Made by a program: the position numbers and the translations under genes. A DNA stretch of 64,000 nucleotides from Blastocladiella emersonii ATCC 22665 (lineage: Eukaryota > Blastocladiomycota > Blastocladiomycetes > Blastocladiales > Blastocladiaceae). The notes beneath the pieces were generated by a model that was not told the origin of the DNA, did no database searches, and saw only the letters and a list, made by a program, of their open reading frames with translations. Where the stretch lies: contig JANHCV010000003.1 in the NCBI GenBank assembly GCA_025594325.1, positions 1,860,001 through 1,924,000 of the forward strand. The letters run 5' to 3'. This document shows positions 63,806 to 64,000 of the stretch, in pieces; position 1 is the stretch's first letter; every line of letters begins with the position of its first letter.

Positions 63806-64000
63806 ATGTATCGAGCCCCTGCCGCGGCCAACCCGTTCGCGGGCCCGGCCGCCACCACCACGGCCACTGCCGCCAGAGCGCCGGCGTGGTCCTACGGCAC
63901 CAGTGCTATGCCCACCGGCCCCGCGGCACCCATCACGTCCGCAGTCCCCGTGGCCAAGGCGGCGGCCAAGCCCGCGCGGTCCGGCTTTGCGCGCACGGCG
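63806..64000 (+). CDS. Start of an unknown gene, cut by the window edge
   Basis: ATG at 63806 (context ACCACCATG) opens a frame that stays open for 65 codons to the edge. The sequence starts MYRAPAAANPFAGPAAT and is Ala/Pro/Thr-rich, so no family can be named. Confidence 0.5.
   Translation, partial: MYRAPAAANPFAGPAATTTATAARAPAWSYGTSAMPTGPAAPITSAVPVAKAAAKPARSGFARTA

Noticed and set aside
1-64000. tRNA, rRNA or other structured RNA genes
   Set aside because: No tRNA B-box/A-box pair or rRNA segment was recognised by eye; a dedicated scan could still find one.
1-64000. Bacterial origin of the window
   Set aside because: Consistent short spliceosomal introns and eukaryote-only families (cullin, NatC, SNARE, Swc5) rule it out.

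Overview
The window looks like nuclear DNA of a GC-rich fungus. Genes are interrupted by short spliceosomal introns (mostly 46-72 nt, donors usually GTACG, GTATG or GTGCG, branch sites such as CTGAC or CTAAC, acceptors TAG/CAG/AAG). Coding third positions are strongly G/C, start sites are ATG with little spacing between genes, and fungal families are present (chitin deacetylase, GT32 mannosyltransferase, Irc6/p34-like, Bos1). A class C GPCR with sugar-binding-protein-like ectodomains and a decayed ankyrin-like gene with VLDWW-type repeats suggest an early-diverging zoosporic fungus, most likely Blastocladiomycota (Allomyces/Catenaria-like). That placement is inference from family content, not a computed phylogeny.

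Left part (1-21 kb) is mostly housekeeping: two head-to-head unknown genes, a zinc alcohol dehydrogenase behind a dense CAGCTG array, S-adenosylmethionine decarboxylase (polyamines), a Golgi GT32 glycosyltransferase, a large two-RRM protein, a class V aminotransferase with a long insertion, a GPI-anchored chitin deacetylase and a 2-aminomuconate deaminase-like RidA protein.

The 21.4-32 kb part holds an unknown ORF and two dispersed paralogues (22322-24373 and 29541-31775). They encode chromodomain proteins that also carry a near-perfect copy of the histone H3 tail around K9/K14 and SUMO-type psi-K-x-E motifs. The two copies flank a nine-exon class C GPCR gene on the other strand. This is the most unusual content of the window.

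From 32 to 48.4 kb housekeeping returns: cullin-3 divergent from GRWD1/Rrb1, Iwr1, p34/Irc6, Bos1/membrin, a kelch-like membrane protein and an unknown acidic protein. Within it lies an array of a lineage-specific tail-anchored family (one intact copy, one relic, one copy needing a splice or frameshift). From 48.4 to 58.2 kb are decayed or duplicated genes: an ankyrin-like pseudogene, a truncated IST1, DeSI-PUL, and three tandem SPRY/transmembrane paralogues, one lacking SPRY. The right end carries Swc5/BCNT convergent with NatC subunit NAA35/Mak10, and the start of an unknown gene.

A roughly 22-bp element beginning GACGCG recurs at least 13 times, in a GCGCCAC form and a GATATCACG form. It sits in promoters and 3' intergenic gaps and concentrates around the duplicated, lineage-specific genes. 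All splice models are by eye; products were recognised from memory of the families, without database searches.
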